NCBI GenBank assembly: GCA_039621445.1
Contig: CP154954.1
Location: 55,176,838 to 55,240,837, forward strand
Direction of reading: 5' to 3'
Source: Euglena gracilis
Lineage: Eukaryota > Euglenida > Euglenophyceae > Euglenales
DNA: 64,000 nt
The translations under genes and the position numbers were made by a program. Under the pieces are notes generated by a model. The model was not told where the DNA came from, did no database searches, and saw nothing but the letters and a program-made list of their open reading frames with translations. Shown here in pieces: positions 34,601 through 46,459 of this stretch. Positions within the stretch are counted from its first letter, which is position 1, and each line of letters opens with the position of its first letter.

Positions 34601-37600
34601 CCCCTCGGGGGCCAATTTCAAGCGCCCAAATAACACCCCCCCCTGTTTTCCTTTGGTTTTCCATGTAAAAATAACACCCCCCCCCCAAATAACACACCCC
34701 CCCCCCCTGGGGCCCCAGTTCGGGTGCCCAAATAACACACCGGGGGGGGTGTTATTTGGGGGGGTTACATTTTCAGGTTATATCCAGAAGAACTGAGTTT
34801 AAAAGGGCCCTTCACCCCCAGTATTTTAATCCGAATTTGAGGCACAGTACATGGGCTGAAAATGGACACGTCTGCTGACCTGAAAATCCTTGTGATCCTG
34901 GGGCCATACAATGCAATACACTGACACGCTTCATTTTGACTTTCTCAGACATCCCTTACTACACCACCACTTTGAGCACAAACTCTCCACAATCTGCTCT
35001 CCTCCTGCTTCGATCGTTATCTTGTGTCAGAAGTCCCTGTTGTCCCTGAATTTTGGTTGGTGCCAGGCTGTTTTTTACCAACCCCCGGAGTGCCTTGAGT
35101 GCCTGCCCAGGCAGGCACTACCCCCCCAGGGGGGGGGGTCGGATTTTGGCATGTGCCCAGGTACATTCCTTTGAAAAAAAGTCCATTTTTGGCTGCCCGG
35201 CGCCTTCGACCGGGTCAGCCCATTATTTTGGATACATAGAAAAGTTATTCTTTACAGGCGGTTGGGTTGGATGAAAGTACCGGGACCCAACACCAGGCAC
35301 AATGTGCAATAACTGGAAACTAATTGTTTAAATGCGAGATCAGCCGCCTAAGTAAACGTGCAGTATATTTGTCCCACAATTCGTTTATTTGAAAAAAACG
35401 TTTTTTTGCTTTATTCTTCAATTAAGCCATAATAATTTTCATTACATATTCCCCCCCCCGAATTCTTCTTGTCCCTGTTCCCATGTCACAGGGGCCCCTC
35501 AATGATTAAGAGCCCCTACGCCGACCTCCTTCCCCCCAGGGCGGCCGACCGGTACACCGTTGTCCTGGACCTGGACGAGACGGTAATTTACGCCAGGCGT
35601 GCGCTGCCGTGGGCCGCGTTTCTGGGGGAGGGGTTGTGTCCCCATTCCATAGCCGTACGCCGAGGGGATTCCCACGGGCGGGAGGCGACGGTTCCCAATC
35701 CTGGGCGACCCTTTCCCCTCCACCCCAGGCAAGGTCCTCTTGAAGTCCGCCCGTATTTTGATGAGTTCCTGGGCCTGCTCGGTGTGAGGTGGGCTGTAAT
35801 AAGCAATATGTGGGGGTTAATAAGTTTATCGTTGTTTTCCCCGTGACTCGTTCTTCTGCCAGTCATGGTAAGCATCTCCACTCACAATTCTCAGCACATG
35901 GGGTGCATTATCCACCAATATTCTCATGGATTTTCCAAATCCTTTTGACTGCGGCGCTCCCAAGACGAGCGATGGCACTTTTCTTGTTGTTTTTTTTCAT
36001 TCCTGCATTTTTTTTGCTCCCACCCAATCAGTTTCAATGACCCCGTCCACTAATCCCAAAAGCACTTTTTTGTGGAAAACCAATGATATGCCAGACATAC
36101 TGGCATTTTTTTTTCGCGTTTGTGGTCAATTCCTTTGAAATTCGATGAGGGTTGGTTGCCGGAGGCCCCCCTCCTGTCCCAGGTTCCCCAGGTTGGTCCG
36201 ACCTCCTAGCTAAGTTGGTAATTTGGGCTCCATGCCCCAAACCCTCAACACCTGTTACCGAACTCTGGAGAGGAGAAGACCACATGGGTGTAAAACCTGG
36301 CAAATTTGTATGCTTCCTGTGCAGACGACTGCTGCGAGGTCATCGTCTGGACGGCAGGCATCCGCAACTACGCCAAGGCAGTCATCCGGAACATCGACCG
36401 GCAGAACGTCATCGCGCACTGCATCTACCGCCACGAGAAGTGGTTCCGGCCCGGGGATTACACGAAGGACCTGGCGATGCTCGGTCGGTGTGGGCCGTCC
36501 GTGATGGCTGGCCACAGGGAGGTCAAGAGGTCAAGGAACGGAGATTTCCTGTTTGGTGGGGAAGCCTGCACACGGCAGAAGAGAACATTCAGCGAAAAAG
36601 CCTTGCCTCCGCAACTTATTTAAAACATTCAGGGTGAAGCCCTCGGCCCATCACACATTCTGAGGGGGGGGGGACCCAGAGGTACAGCCTAGGCGACATT
36701 TAATGCACTGCAGTTGGACAGTCAAAATGCTAAGTCAAATAGTCAAATACCAAAATGACCTCAACGGGGTTGAGAAGCAGGTCACGGGTTCGAGCATTGT
36801 TAATTATTCAGTCGTCCCAGCACAGTTCAGCCTCCACAGCCTTTTGCGGCGTTTGTCTGGACTCACGCATGCGCTCACACCAGAGCAATGGATAAGGTGC
36901 TCATTGTGGAGAACACTGCAGACTGTGTGCGCAACAACCCTGATAACGGGGTCATCGTCCAAGATTACGAGGGTGGGGCAGGTGTGTGTGTGCGCGCGCG
37001 TGTGTGTGTTGTGGTGCGTCCGTGTGTGTGTGTGTGTCTGTGTGTGTGTGTGTGTTATGCTGTGCTGTGCTGTGCTGTGTTGTGTTGGGTTAAGTTGTGT
37101 TGTGTTGTTTTTGTTGTGTGTGTGTGTGTGTGTCTGGATGCGTGTGTGGGTGGGTAGGTGTGTGTCTTGATGTGAAAACTTGTGCACGGCTGCAGGGTGG
37201 GATGGGTCATTGGTTTTTTGTGAGCGGGTGAGTGGGGGGAAGGGTTTGGGACGGGGAAGAATGTTTGAATCTTTGTGTGGATCTACGGTCGGGGACCGCC
37301 TGTTCCTCCGAACCCCGCAGGGATGAATGCCACGATGAAGCTGCTCGCGGGGATGATCCAGGAGCTGTGCCGCAGCGGGGCCAGCGTTCCGCACTTCCTG
37401 CGGGGCAGTCCCCTTGTGGAACGGCAGCAGGTAGCCGGTGTGCCTCCCAATCGTTTATATCTTTCCTCACCCCCCTGCTGACATCCACAAAATTCTTTTG
37501 TAGATGAAATTTCGTTGGTTACTTTTTGTGGCTTGTTTTTGGGGGGTTTGATTTGGCACATATAAATTTGAAGCCACAAAGAGTATTGTCTGTGTACGCT

Positions 37601-39487
37601 TTCCCCAGTTGTGGAGCCACGTTTTTTTTTGTGCAGGCAATCAGTCTTAGGTGGCGCAAATTGCCCAACTTTTTGTCATGTGCCAAGCAAGTGGGTGTGG
37701 AAGGCAGACAACCGCACACAGCAGAGTTTCAAAGCTTTTTCCCGACTGATCGCGCAGAATTTGTTTTTTGCACAGGGGAAGGGTCCAAACCCCCATGCCC
37801 CCTCATTTAATACACTGGACCCCTCTAACACCCTGTGTCCAATCCGTTTGTATGTGTTCCCTTCTCCAAGTAGATGAACCATGATACCGAAACACTGGAG
37901 CCTGGAGCGCCTGCCCACATCATTGGTCTCCAGAGCAATACCACAGGAATACAAAGCAGAGGGCACTCCGCCAGAGGGCACTAAAATATTTTTTTGTTGA
38001 CTTCACAAACGGATTCCCTCCAAGCTTCTTCTTTAGGAAGTGCCCACCCCCAAAAAGTGGGTGCTTTGGCAAGCAGGGGGTGAAGAATTTTCGACCCCCC
38101 CCCCGGGTTTTGGGGTGGGCAGTGCTATGGCACACCCCCCGCCCGGCGCGGGGACCCGAAAATGTCCTTGTCCAAAAGAAGATATTACATGGCCAATTAA
38201 CCATGGAAAAAGGCAGAAAGGGTCAAGCACCAATGCCGTTGCAGGACAGCTCGGGGAGGTGGAGGTGTATTTCTTGAAAACGACGCCATCAGAAACGAAG
38301 GAGGTGAAGGAGAATCTGGACCGCGTTGACCATAAGCCAGATACAGCGAAGAAGGAGCCGCACAACAAGAAAGCTTCCAAAGTGTCATGCCATACGTGTA
38401 AACACCGGCAAAGTTCATGTTTTGGCATGGCATCTCAGGGTCTGATGTCATATCCCCAAAATAGCCACCCGTGATTTCTTATCTTTCATTTGTCAGAATT
38501 CGACGGCATTTTGGTCTCGAAGGACAAACCTCTTGTCGTAGGATGTTGTATGTGTCTATGTTTCTGCACATATAACTAATTTGTTAGATTTTGTGGCCAT
38601 TTCACACCATCACGTCCTCCTCGCGACCCTCACAGGCCCCCAAGCGCAAAGCTCGCGCGTCTTCATCAGACTCCTGGGCGACCCCAACCCGGAGATCCAA
38701 ACGGCTCGCAGCCAAGCGACGACAGGTCTGTGTTTCTGTCTTGTTTCTGAGTCTCATTTGTTTTTCTGGGGGAAAAGGATTTGAAGGCATTGTTTTAAAT
38801 CAAAGGTCACAATTAAACGTCGTCAGCCATCACGCCACGGGATTGAACACATCCGATGAAAACGTCCTCTCATTTGCAATGCCAATCACTGGTTGTGCAA
38901 GCGTGCGTGTTTTTTTTCACAATTTTTTGCAATACATTTTGGGTGCTGCGCTGTTGCTAAAGTTTGCACCTCGTGAACCGCAACAGAAATTTTGTTTGTT
39001 CCACGACCACCGCTGCAAAAAAAATTTATTGCTCATAGTCACCTCCTGAAGAAATTTTTCTTGTGCCATCTTGATATCATCATCTTTTGCAGGAGCGACT
39101 TCCGTGGCGCTGAGGTGAGTCAGTTTGATTGAACGAAAGCGCTGGATTCTGTCGTTTTCATGCACAACCACTTTTTTTGCCGACAACTTCATTTTTTTCT
39201 TCTCCGCTGACAGTTGATGAATTTGACATGGTAATGTACATCAATTTCATTCTGCCGGTAATTTCCCAGTTTGGGTTCTTGTTGAAAAAACAATTTTTTT
39301 TGAAACCGAACCAGAATATAGCTTGTTTTAGATCATGCTTTTCAATTCACAGAAGGGTGTGGGCTGGGAGAAGGGGCGGTACGACAACTGGCCCGAGTGG
39401 CCGAGACAGTTGTCGTTGGCAGTTGCAGGAGGAGGATTTGGAGGGGATTCCAAAATACGCCACATTTCTCCGAGCATCAAGCATTAA
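31482..39487 (+). CDS. Gene 2 (unit B): NIF/FCP1/TIM50-type HAD phosphatase domain protein, possibly decaying
   Basis: Exons matching unit A in length and phase: 31482-31585, 35492-35596, 35729-35781, 36325-36487, 36884-36972, 37321-37430, and 3' exons 38636-38725, 39093-39114, 39214-39230, 39353-39487. HAD motifs DLDET, VIVWTAG, GDYTKDL and VLIVENT are all kept. Two features are unlike unit A. The exon 2 donor is GC (CCAG|GCGTGC) rather than GT. The exon at 39093 reads GAGCGACTTCCGTGGCGCTGAG, with an in-frame TGA where A encodes ERLLGALL. The core domain may still be made by GC-AG splicing; the C-terminal part looks broken unless the 39.0-39.2 kb sequence is in error. Confidence 0.7.
31586..31678 (+). 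repeat. TG microsatellite at the intron 1 donor (unit B)
   Basis: Same position as in unit A but about three times as long and interrupted once by TTATCTGTGACG, consistent with slippage at the splice donor since the two units parted. Confidence 0.9.
31870..32054. mobile_element. C-run-tipped MITE, first copy (unit B only)
   Basis: Flanked by TA (31868-31869 and 32055-32056) and bounded by ACCCCC../..GGGGGTG ends with CAAATAACACCCC and its complement as inverted repeats. Unit A has no insertion here. Its interior TTTTTACATGCAAAACCAAA.. is the reverse complement of the copy at 34563, so the two are family members in opposite orientation. TA targets suggest a Tc1/mariner-type source. Confidence 0.75.
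32242..34175. other. Intron 1 block inverted relative to unit A
   Basis: Reverse complement of 9041-10885, bounded by GAATGTGG on the left and GCTGTCCC on the right. It is slightly longer than in A because the CCCTGACAG minisatellite has expanded. About a dozen bases present at the A breakpoint (between GAATGTGG and TTTTCATATGC) are missing. Confidence 0.9.
33310..33570. repeat. CCCTGACAG/GGTTGGCCGGTACCG minisatellite (unit B)
   Basis: Alternating blocks of CCCTGACAGTTTCCCGGG and TGACAGGTTGGCCGGTACC, with several copies here against one or two in the matching stretch of unit A (about 9650-9770). Confidence 0.75.
34563..34765. mobile_element. C-run-tipped MITE, second copy (unit B only)
   Basis: Inserted at TA (34561-34562 and 34766-34767). 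Unit A reads CACTACATTTTC uninterrupted at about 11265. The ends are ACCCCCCCCCCAAATAACAC and its complement. It is oriented opposite to the copy at 31870; the two bracket the inverted block. Confidence 0.8.
36045..36296. other. Intron 3 block inverted relative to unit A
   Basis: Reverse complement of 12532-12792; both flanking exons and splice sites of gene 2 are unaffected. Confidence 0.88.
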
Positions 39488-40634
39488 TTCAAAGTCGTTT
39501 GCATGGACAACAAAGCGTGTAACCTCCCGCCACCAAACCCAGGAATCAAAAAACAAGGCAATGTGTTTCAGGCCTGGACCACAATCCCTCTATTCTGCCC
39601 AATGGGCATAGGCATGCACAACTGTCTCCGTGCCCACCTTGCCTAAAACTGGGCAGTTTTATTTTTGAAAAAGGCGAGGAATTGGTTTCCAAATGTTCAA
39701 ATTTTTTTTATTTCTTCGTAAGCTTGGCGTCGTGACACCTCGAAAACATAAAAGGAGCGGGACACCGAGGGCGGAGCACGACACCTCGGGCTCCGCACTT
39801 TGCCATTGTGAGGCCATGCCTTGCTCGCCGGCGGTTTGGACACCGCGGGCTCCGCACTTTGCCATTGTGAGGCCATGCCTTGCTCGCCCGCGGTTTGTTG
39901 TGTGATTGTTTTGGTGCTCTGGGTTAGGAGGTCCCGCTTAGTGCCTTTTTTCGCCGGAGTTGGCTGATTCTTAACTTGCCCTTCGACACCCAGAAGAAAG
40001 GAACAGAGTTCACGAACGAGGAAGAACTGAGAAAAGACGTCAATATCAATTCAATATCCAGAAGAACACGAACCAGACGAAAATCAATTGAGAATTCAAT
40101 TATCAATTTCAATTTCGACTTCGATGAGCAATGCAGTGGAGAAGAAATTGGAATTATATGGCCACGGACGTCCTGGAGGAGAGGCAGCAGCTGGAGACCT
40201 TGGAGATGCGGTCAACGCGTGGCAAACCGTGGCCGTTCTTCCTACCCAGCCCCCCACCCCAGAAATTTCACAGCCCAAACCCCCCCCCCCAGTGACGGCC
40301 ACGGTCCTTGGACCACTGTGGCCAGGCCAAGGCATGGCCTCACAATGTCTTTGTGCTTCGCCCTCGGTGTCCCTTCCTCCCTTCTCGGTCTGCCTCGAGG
40401 GAGTACGATTGTGTGATTGTTCGCTGCGCTGGGTTAGGAGGTCCCACTTAGTGCCTTTTTTCGCCGGAGTTGGCTGATTCCTAACTTGCCCTTCGACACC
40501 CAGAAGAAAGGAAAAGAGTTCACGAACGAAGAAGAACCGAGAAAAGAAGTCAATATCAATTCAATATCCAGAAGGACACGATCCAGACGAATAGCAATTG
40601 AGAATTCAATTATCAATTTTCAATTTTGACTTCA

Positions 40635-41811
40635 ATGAGCAATGCAGTGGAGAAGAAATTGGGATTACATGGCCACGGACGTCCTGGAGCAGTTGCCGCA
40701 GAAGCAGGAGAACTTGGAGATGCGGTCGACACGCGGCGAACCGTGGCCGTTTCCCCCCCCCCAGACCCCCACCCCAGAAATTTTCCAGCCCAAACCCCCC
40801 CCCAGTGAAGGCCACGGTCCTTGGACCACTGTGGCCAGAAGGCCCAGAAGACAAAAGTCTGCCCCAGCCCTTGATGGGCAAAGGATGGGCCAGGGGGGCC
40901 CAAAATGCTCCACAATTGAACAACCACAGCCCACACATGTGGGGCATCTCCCCCAAAGGCGCCCAGTCGCCTATACAACAATTGGCAAAAGGATGGGGAG
41001 ATGGAAGCAAGGCCAAGGAGGACAACACTACAGGGGCCATGGGGGCCAGTTTTACAAGCAAATCCCCTCAGGAAGGGGCAGAAAAGGTCTGTCCAACCCC
41101 CCCAATTCATCATCCATCACAACAGCACCTCTCAAGGGGAAAAGGGGGGGCCACAGCAGCCCCCCCAGATTTCAAGTGGGGTTGGAGGCCAAATCAAGGC
41201 CTGGAAGACCTACAGAAGGATTATGGAAAAAAATTTACACATGGAGACCTTGGAGACCAGCAGGGTGGACCCACAGTGGCCACCAAGAAGCTAAGGGGCA
41301 TCATGCCCAACCAGCAGGGTGGACCCACAGTGGCCACCAAGAAGCTAAGACAGCTGCTGGAGAAATCCCCCGAGGGACCCACAGAGGCCCTCTGCCAAAA
41401 AAGGGGGAAAAGGAGACCCACAGTGGCCCCTTTAATGACCCAGCCTCAGGAGGAAAAGGGACCCACAGTGGCCCTTTTGGAGGGAGGGGCAGGAACCCCT
41501 CCTACATTTATTTCTCAATTCCCGATCAATCAATCAAGGGGGGGACCCACAGAGGCCCCCCTATGGTATGTCAACCAACCACATCAACATGGAGAAGACC
41601 AGATAGGCCAAACAGGGGCCTTAAGCCCTATGGTATGTCCCCCAACAACAAGATCATCCAGAGAGATGAGCAGAGAGGGAGAGAGTGCATGCACATCCCC
41701 CCAGAAAAAATTTCTTTTTCCAAGGGCCCAAGCCCTAGGGGACCTAGGGGTGCAATGTCCAACACCCCCAACCCAGCCCCCCTCCCCAGAATCATCTTGT
41801 CCAGAAAATAA
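40635..41811 (+). CDS. DIRS-1 gag-like ORF1 (unit B)
   Basis: Same protein as 17433-18611, but C-run lengths differ at about 40755-40800. The MSNAVEKK start is therefore out of frame with the THSG-repeat body, which stays open to TAA at 41811. The overlapping alternative frame (40598-41860) is also fully open. Confidence 0.6.
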
Positions 41812-41939
41812 ATACAGTGGAGGAAATAGGGGGAGACACCCCCACTCCATCAAAGGCTGAAAAAAAGCCTAAAAGGTCCGACATCTCCAGCCCAGCCCCC
41901 CCCCACAATCATCTGATCCAAGAAATCAATTGCATGGAG

Positions 41940-43780
41940 GGAAAATGAGGAGACACCCCCTCCATCAAAGGCTGCAAAAAAGCCTGAAATGGTGGACAAA
42001 AAAAATGCCCCCCCAACAGCATGTCAACTAATCAGGGATGGCATTCAACCCCCTTGGGTAAAACCACCAAAATTTTCCACCCACCCAAAACCCAGGGCAA
42101 ATTTGAACCTGCACCAAGCAGAAAAAATACTGCTGGATTACGAAAAATCTGGATCCGTAAAGAGGGTGAGGGATTCAACCACCCAGCACCTAATCCCCTG
42201 GTTTCTGATTTCGAAACCAGAAGGGGAGCAGAAAAAATGGAGATTAATAAGCGATTGCAGGGAAATAAATCAACGATTCCAAGTGAAACCTTTCAAGCTG
42301 GATCACATCCAGCACATTTTTCCAGTGTTAGAAAAATGCCACTGTGCAGCAAAAATAGACCTGAAGGATGCTTAATTCCACATCCCAGTGAGCCAGGCCC
42401 TAAGGCCCTTTCTAAGACATCAGGTGGGGGGGGGGGCAGACCTGGGAATTCCAGGCAGGATGTATTGGCCTAAACGTAATGCCCCAAATTTTTATGTCTA
42501 TAATGAAGACATTCAAAAATCTGTGGAGGAAAAAGGGCATCCAGGTATTTATTTACCTGGACGACATTTTACTGGTGGCCCAACACAAAACATCTTACAA
42601 AATCACCTGAACACAGTGGTCAGGGATTTAATCAAATCAGGATTCAAAATCAATGTAAAAAAGTCCACCCTGCAGCCCACCCAAATCGTAAATCATCTTG
42701 GATTTCAGCTAAAATTCCAAGAGGGAAAATTACAGGTGCCCCCCCCCAGAAAATAAAAACAGTAAAAAAGGAGCTGGGAAAAATAGTGAAAAAACATTAC
42801 ATGTCAAAAAGGCAACTGGCTGCCATTTTGGGCCAAATCAGATGCAATCGAATGACCTTACCCTTTCTAAGGGCCTTTACGGATGCCCTGGCAAATTTTT
42901 TGGTGGAAAATTCCACAGCCCCCTGGGACTCAAAACACCCCATTTCTCAAAGAATAAAGGACCAATTAAGATAAATAAAACTTCTGCTGGACACATGGGG
43001 GGCAGACCCTTCCCCCAAAGTGCAACCAGAGAGTTGCACTCAGACAGCAGCACCCATGCCTGGGGGGGGCTGGACATTCGAACAGGAAAAATTGTGCAAG
43101 AATTTTGGAGGGAAAAATCCATTTTGCACATAAATGTCAAGGAATTAAGTGCAGCAATAAGCACATTTCAAAGCCTCAGCCAGCCAGGAGAAACTGTGTC
43201 CCTGTCAGTGGACAATCGAGTAATTTACTATTACTTAACAAAAGGGGGGGGGCAGAAAAGACCTCTTCAATTCCATGCTAAGACCCTTTTTCAAATGGTG
43301 CATGGAACACAACATAAACCTACAAGTAAAGTGGGTTCCTTCACAGGAATGCCTGGCAGACCCCATAAGCAGGTGTGAAATGGACAGGGGGGATTATTCC
43401 CTGGACCCCCAACTTTTTCAATGGCTGAGGCAGCAGTTCGAAAATTACACAAACCTGAAAACAGACCTTTTTTGCCTCACCAGGCAACAAAAAACTGCCA
43501 CAATTTGTGGCCAGGTGGCCCCACTGGGAAGCCACAGTAGTGGATGCATTGCAATGTCCACTAGACAACATGGGAGAACTTTATGCAAACCCCCCCTGGT
43601 CTGTAATCCAAAAATTTCTCCCAGGTTAAAAATGTTTCCACAGACCAAAGTTTTGATGGTCACCCCCTACTGGGATTCAGCCACATGGTGGCCCCAATTA
43701 ATACAAATGAAAGTACCAGGGACCCTCTGCCTGAAAATCACCCCCTTCATGGGTATGTTCACCAATTGCAGGGGGTAAAA
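41940..43780 (+). pseudogene. DIRS-1 reverse transcriptase-RNase H (unit B)
   Basis: Carries the same TAA in DLKDA-stop-FHIPV and intact YLDDILL (near 42556). G-run frameshifts lie at slightly different lengths than in A (near 42428 and 43244). Confidence 0.85.
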
Positions 43781-44710
43781 AATGCCACCCCCCAGGTGGA
43801 CCCTGCTTTGCATGATTTGCTCAGGCAAATTTTGGAGGGGAAACAAGTACAAAATTCAACCATTACATGTTTCCTGGGAAGAAACCCCAGTTTGAAAAGG
43901 TACCAAAGTGCCTTTACGCTTTTATGGGTGATTCTGGAAAAAATGGGGGTACCCCCCTCTGAAGCCACCACTGACCAAGTGGTTGACACTTTAATTCAAC
44001 TGTTCCAATTTTCAAAGGCCCAAGCACGCAATGCATACAGTGCTATCCTATTGATCCTTGGCTTTGGGGGCCTGAGGTTGCATGCCATGTTGGCACCTTA
44101 CAAAAGGCTTTGGAAAACCAAAACCTGGAGAAATATTGTGCATTCTGGGATCCCCTCCCAATCCTCCTGGGGCTGGCACAGTCCCCCCTGCCCTCTGATA
44201 TATGTACATTGCGTACACAACTCATTTTCTGTTCACGAATCCTCTGTTTATACCGATCGTCTGATTTGGCACAGGTCCAAAGAACCACCAGTGTGTTGGG
44301 GGGGGGGGCACCCTACATCAAAATTAAACGTAAAGGTCAGAAACTTCACAAGTGGGAGCGAGTTGACCCCATTCCACGGTGCCCCCAAATCAGCCCCTTT
44401 CATTTAACGTTGTCTTATGTGGCAGCAACGCGTTTCTTTATGAAACCTGGGGGCCCCCTTTTAATTACGTTAAAACCCCCTTACAAAGCCATTAAGGCAG
44501 ATACCATTGCTTCTATCACCAAAGACTTTTGACCAAACAGGGGGTACCACCCCAGGTTTGGGGACCACACTCCACCAGAGGGGCAGGGGTTGGTTTGCTA
44601 AAAAAAATTGGGCCTTTCTGCCCAAGAAGTTTGTGAAATTGGCCAATGGAAGGGGGTGGAGGCTTTCACAGCCCATTATCAAAGACTTTGTGCCTTGTGC
44701 CCTTTGTGAA
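43781..44710 (+). pseudogene. DIRS-1 tyrosine recombinase (unit B)
   Basis: SLKRYQSAFTLLW, LYRSSDLAQVQR, GPHSTRGAGV and AHYQRL are all present but in different frames, as in unit A. A 4-base change near 44228 alters the local frame relative to A. Confidence 0.85.
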
Positions 44711-45471
44711 ATTGGCCAAATGGAAGGGGGTGGAGGCTTTCACAGCAACAAAGAAAGGGCCCGAGGGCCCAAGAATGCCCGTCGCCCCCTTCAGGCAAAT
44801 CACAATGGCAAGTGCGGAGCCCGAGTGTGGTACTCCCTCGAGGCAAGCCGAAAGGGAGGAAGGGACACCGAGGGCAGGACAAAAGCTTTGGCAACGCCCT
44901 CGGTCAAAGATGGGGGGGGGGGGGGAGGGGGGGGGGAGGGGGGACCCCCCCAGACACGTCGGAGACACAGCAGCCAACTCCGGCGAGGCGGCACTAAGCG
45001 GGACCTCCTAACCCAGCGCAAAACAATCACACAACAAACCGCCGGCGAGCAAGGCATGGCCTCACAATGTCTTTGACCTCGGTGTGTTCCCTTTTCCCTT
45101 GCCCTCGGGCTTTTGAGGCTTGAAAGTCCCGAGGTCCTCGGGTGGGCCATGGTTGCTCCCCGGCGGTGCTGGGTTTGGTACGTTTAGGAGGTACCCCCCA
45201 GTGCTCCTTTTGCAATTTTTTTTTTGGTTAGGAGTACCATCCAATCAGCACCGCCCCTGGCCTCGGGCTCTGCTTTTTTGCCCAGCGCAACCAGAGAGCT
45301 TCAAATTTTAATCTATTAATGGAAAGTGCCCTGAATGAAGGAGCTTCAAATTTAATTATCAAGTGACGCTCGTAGAGAATATCACATTGTGAAGACTCAA
45401 ATGCAATTGCCAATCGCTGAACAATAAGAGCTTGCCGCTACAGCTGGCCGAACTGTCGGCGCGCTGCAACC

Positions 45472-46400
45472 GTGGGGATATGTGGCTGTCCCATCCCCCC
45501 AGAAAACGTTTCTAAAAACCCACCCAGTGACAGCCACAGACTTTGGCAGACCGTGGTCAGAAAAACGCGAAGGACACCAAAGCCAAGTCAGCTGTCATGC
45601 CACTACGGCAAGGGCCATGAAAGCCCATATCCCAGTTACACCAATACCTTGTTCAAGCTGGTCCATGGAGGCCACAACAGCAATGGCCATGGTTGCCGAT
45701 GGAACAAAGGCCAGGGTGGCCAACAATACCAAGGCCAGGGAGGCCGATTCCACAAACAGATCCCCAGTGGCAGGGGCAGGACAGGTCCACAACAACCCCC
45801 CAACCAATTCTTCATCACAAACCCTATCAGGAGTAAAGCCCCAGAGGCCCCCCAAGATTTTCAATGGGCATGGCGACCCAGATCAAAGAGAAATCAATGG
45901 GGACTGTCAAAGTTTCAAGAGGACCAGTGGAGCCAACATCAAGAGGGCCATTGGGCCAGAATTATCATCAAGGCCACTGGGGCCGTCATCATTCTTCTCA
46001 ACATCAACAATTTAAAGGCCACTGGGGCCATCGCATATCAGAAGGAGAAAAACCCCAGAAGCTAAAAGACTGTCCCCGAGTAGGGGGTTTCAATATACTG
46101 TGGCAGCCCCTGGAGGATGCCCCCAAAGGAACAGTGGAGGACAAGGAGGTAACCCCCCCCCTCTGCTTTCTTTGTCAATGTGCATGGCAGGGACAAGCCA
46201 AACAAGGGGGAGACCCAAAAAGGGGCCCCTATGGTATGTCAATCGACAACACCAGTTACAAAGTAGAGGATCAGAGAGCCTCTGAGCAGAGCATGCACAC
46301 CCCCCCAGTCAGCTTTACAGAATGCTCAACCCCCAGGGTCACCAAGGGTGCAATGTCCAACACCCCCCACGCAGCCCCAGAAAATCATCTACTTGGTTAA
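45472..46400 (+). pseudogene. DIRS-2 gag-like ORF1 (unit B)
   Basis: Matches 22474-23393, with HGGHNSNGHG, GQGGQQYQGQGGRFHK, then the frame shift to GHWGRHHSSQHQQF. Confidence 0.65.
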
Positions 46401-46459
46401 GTACATTCCACGGAGGAAAAATGGGGGAGACACCCCCCTACACCAGAGACTTCAAAAAA

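Larger units (their letters stand above)
39735..45110 (+). mobile_element. DIRS-1 (unit B)
   Basis: Nearly identical to the unit A copy from the leader through the HSTRGAG motif (44578-44598). The right terminal region (44.69-45.1 kb) is shortened and scrambled relative to A, but the inverted repeat CTAAGCGGGACCTCCTAACC remains at 44993-45012. Confidence 0.88.
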
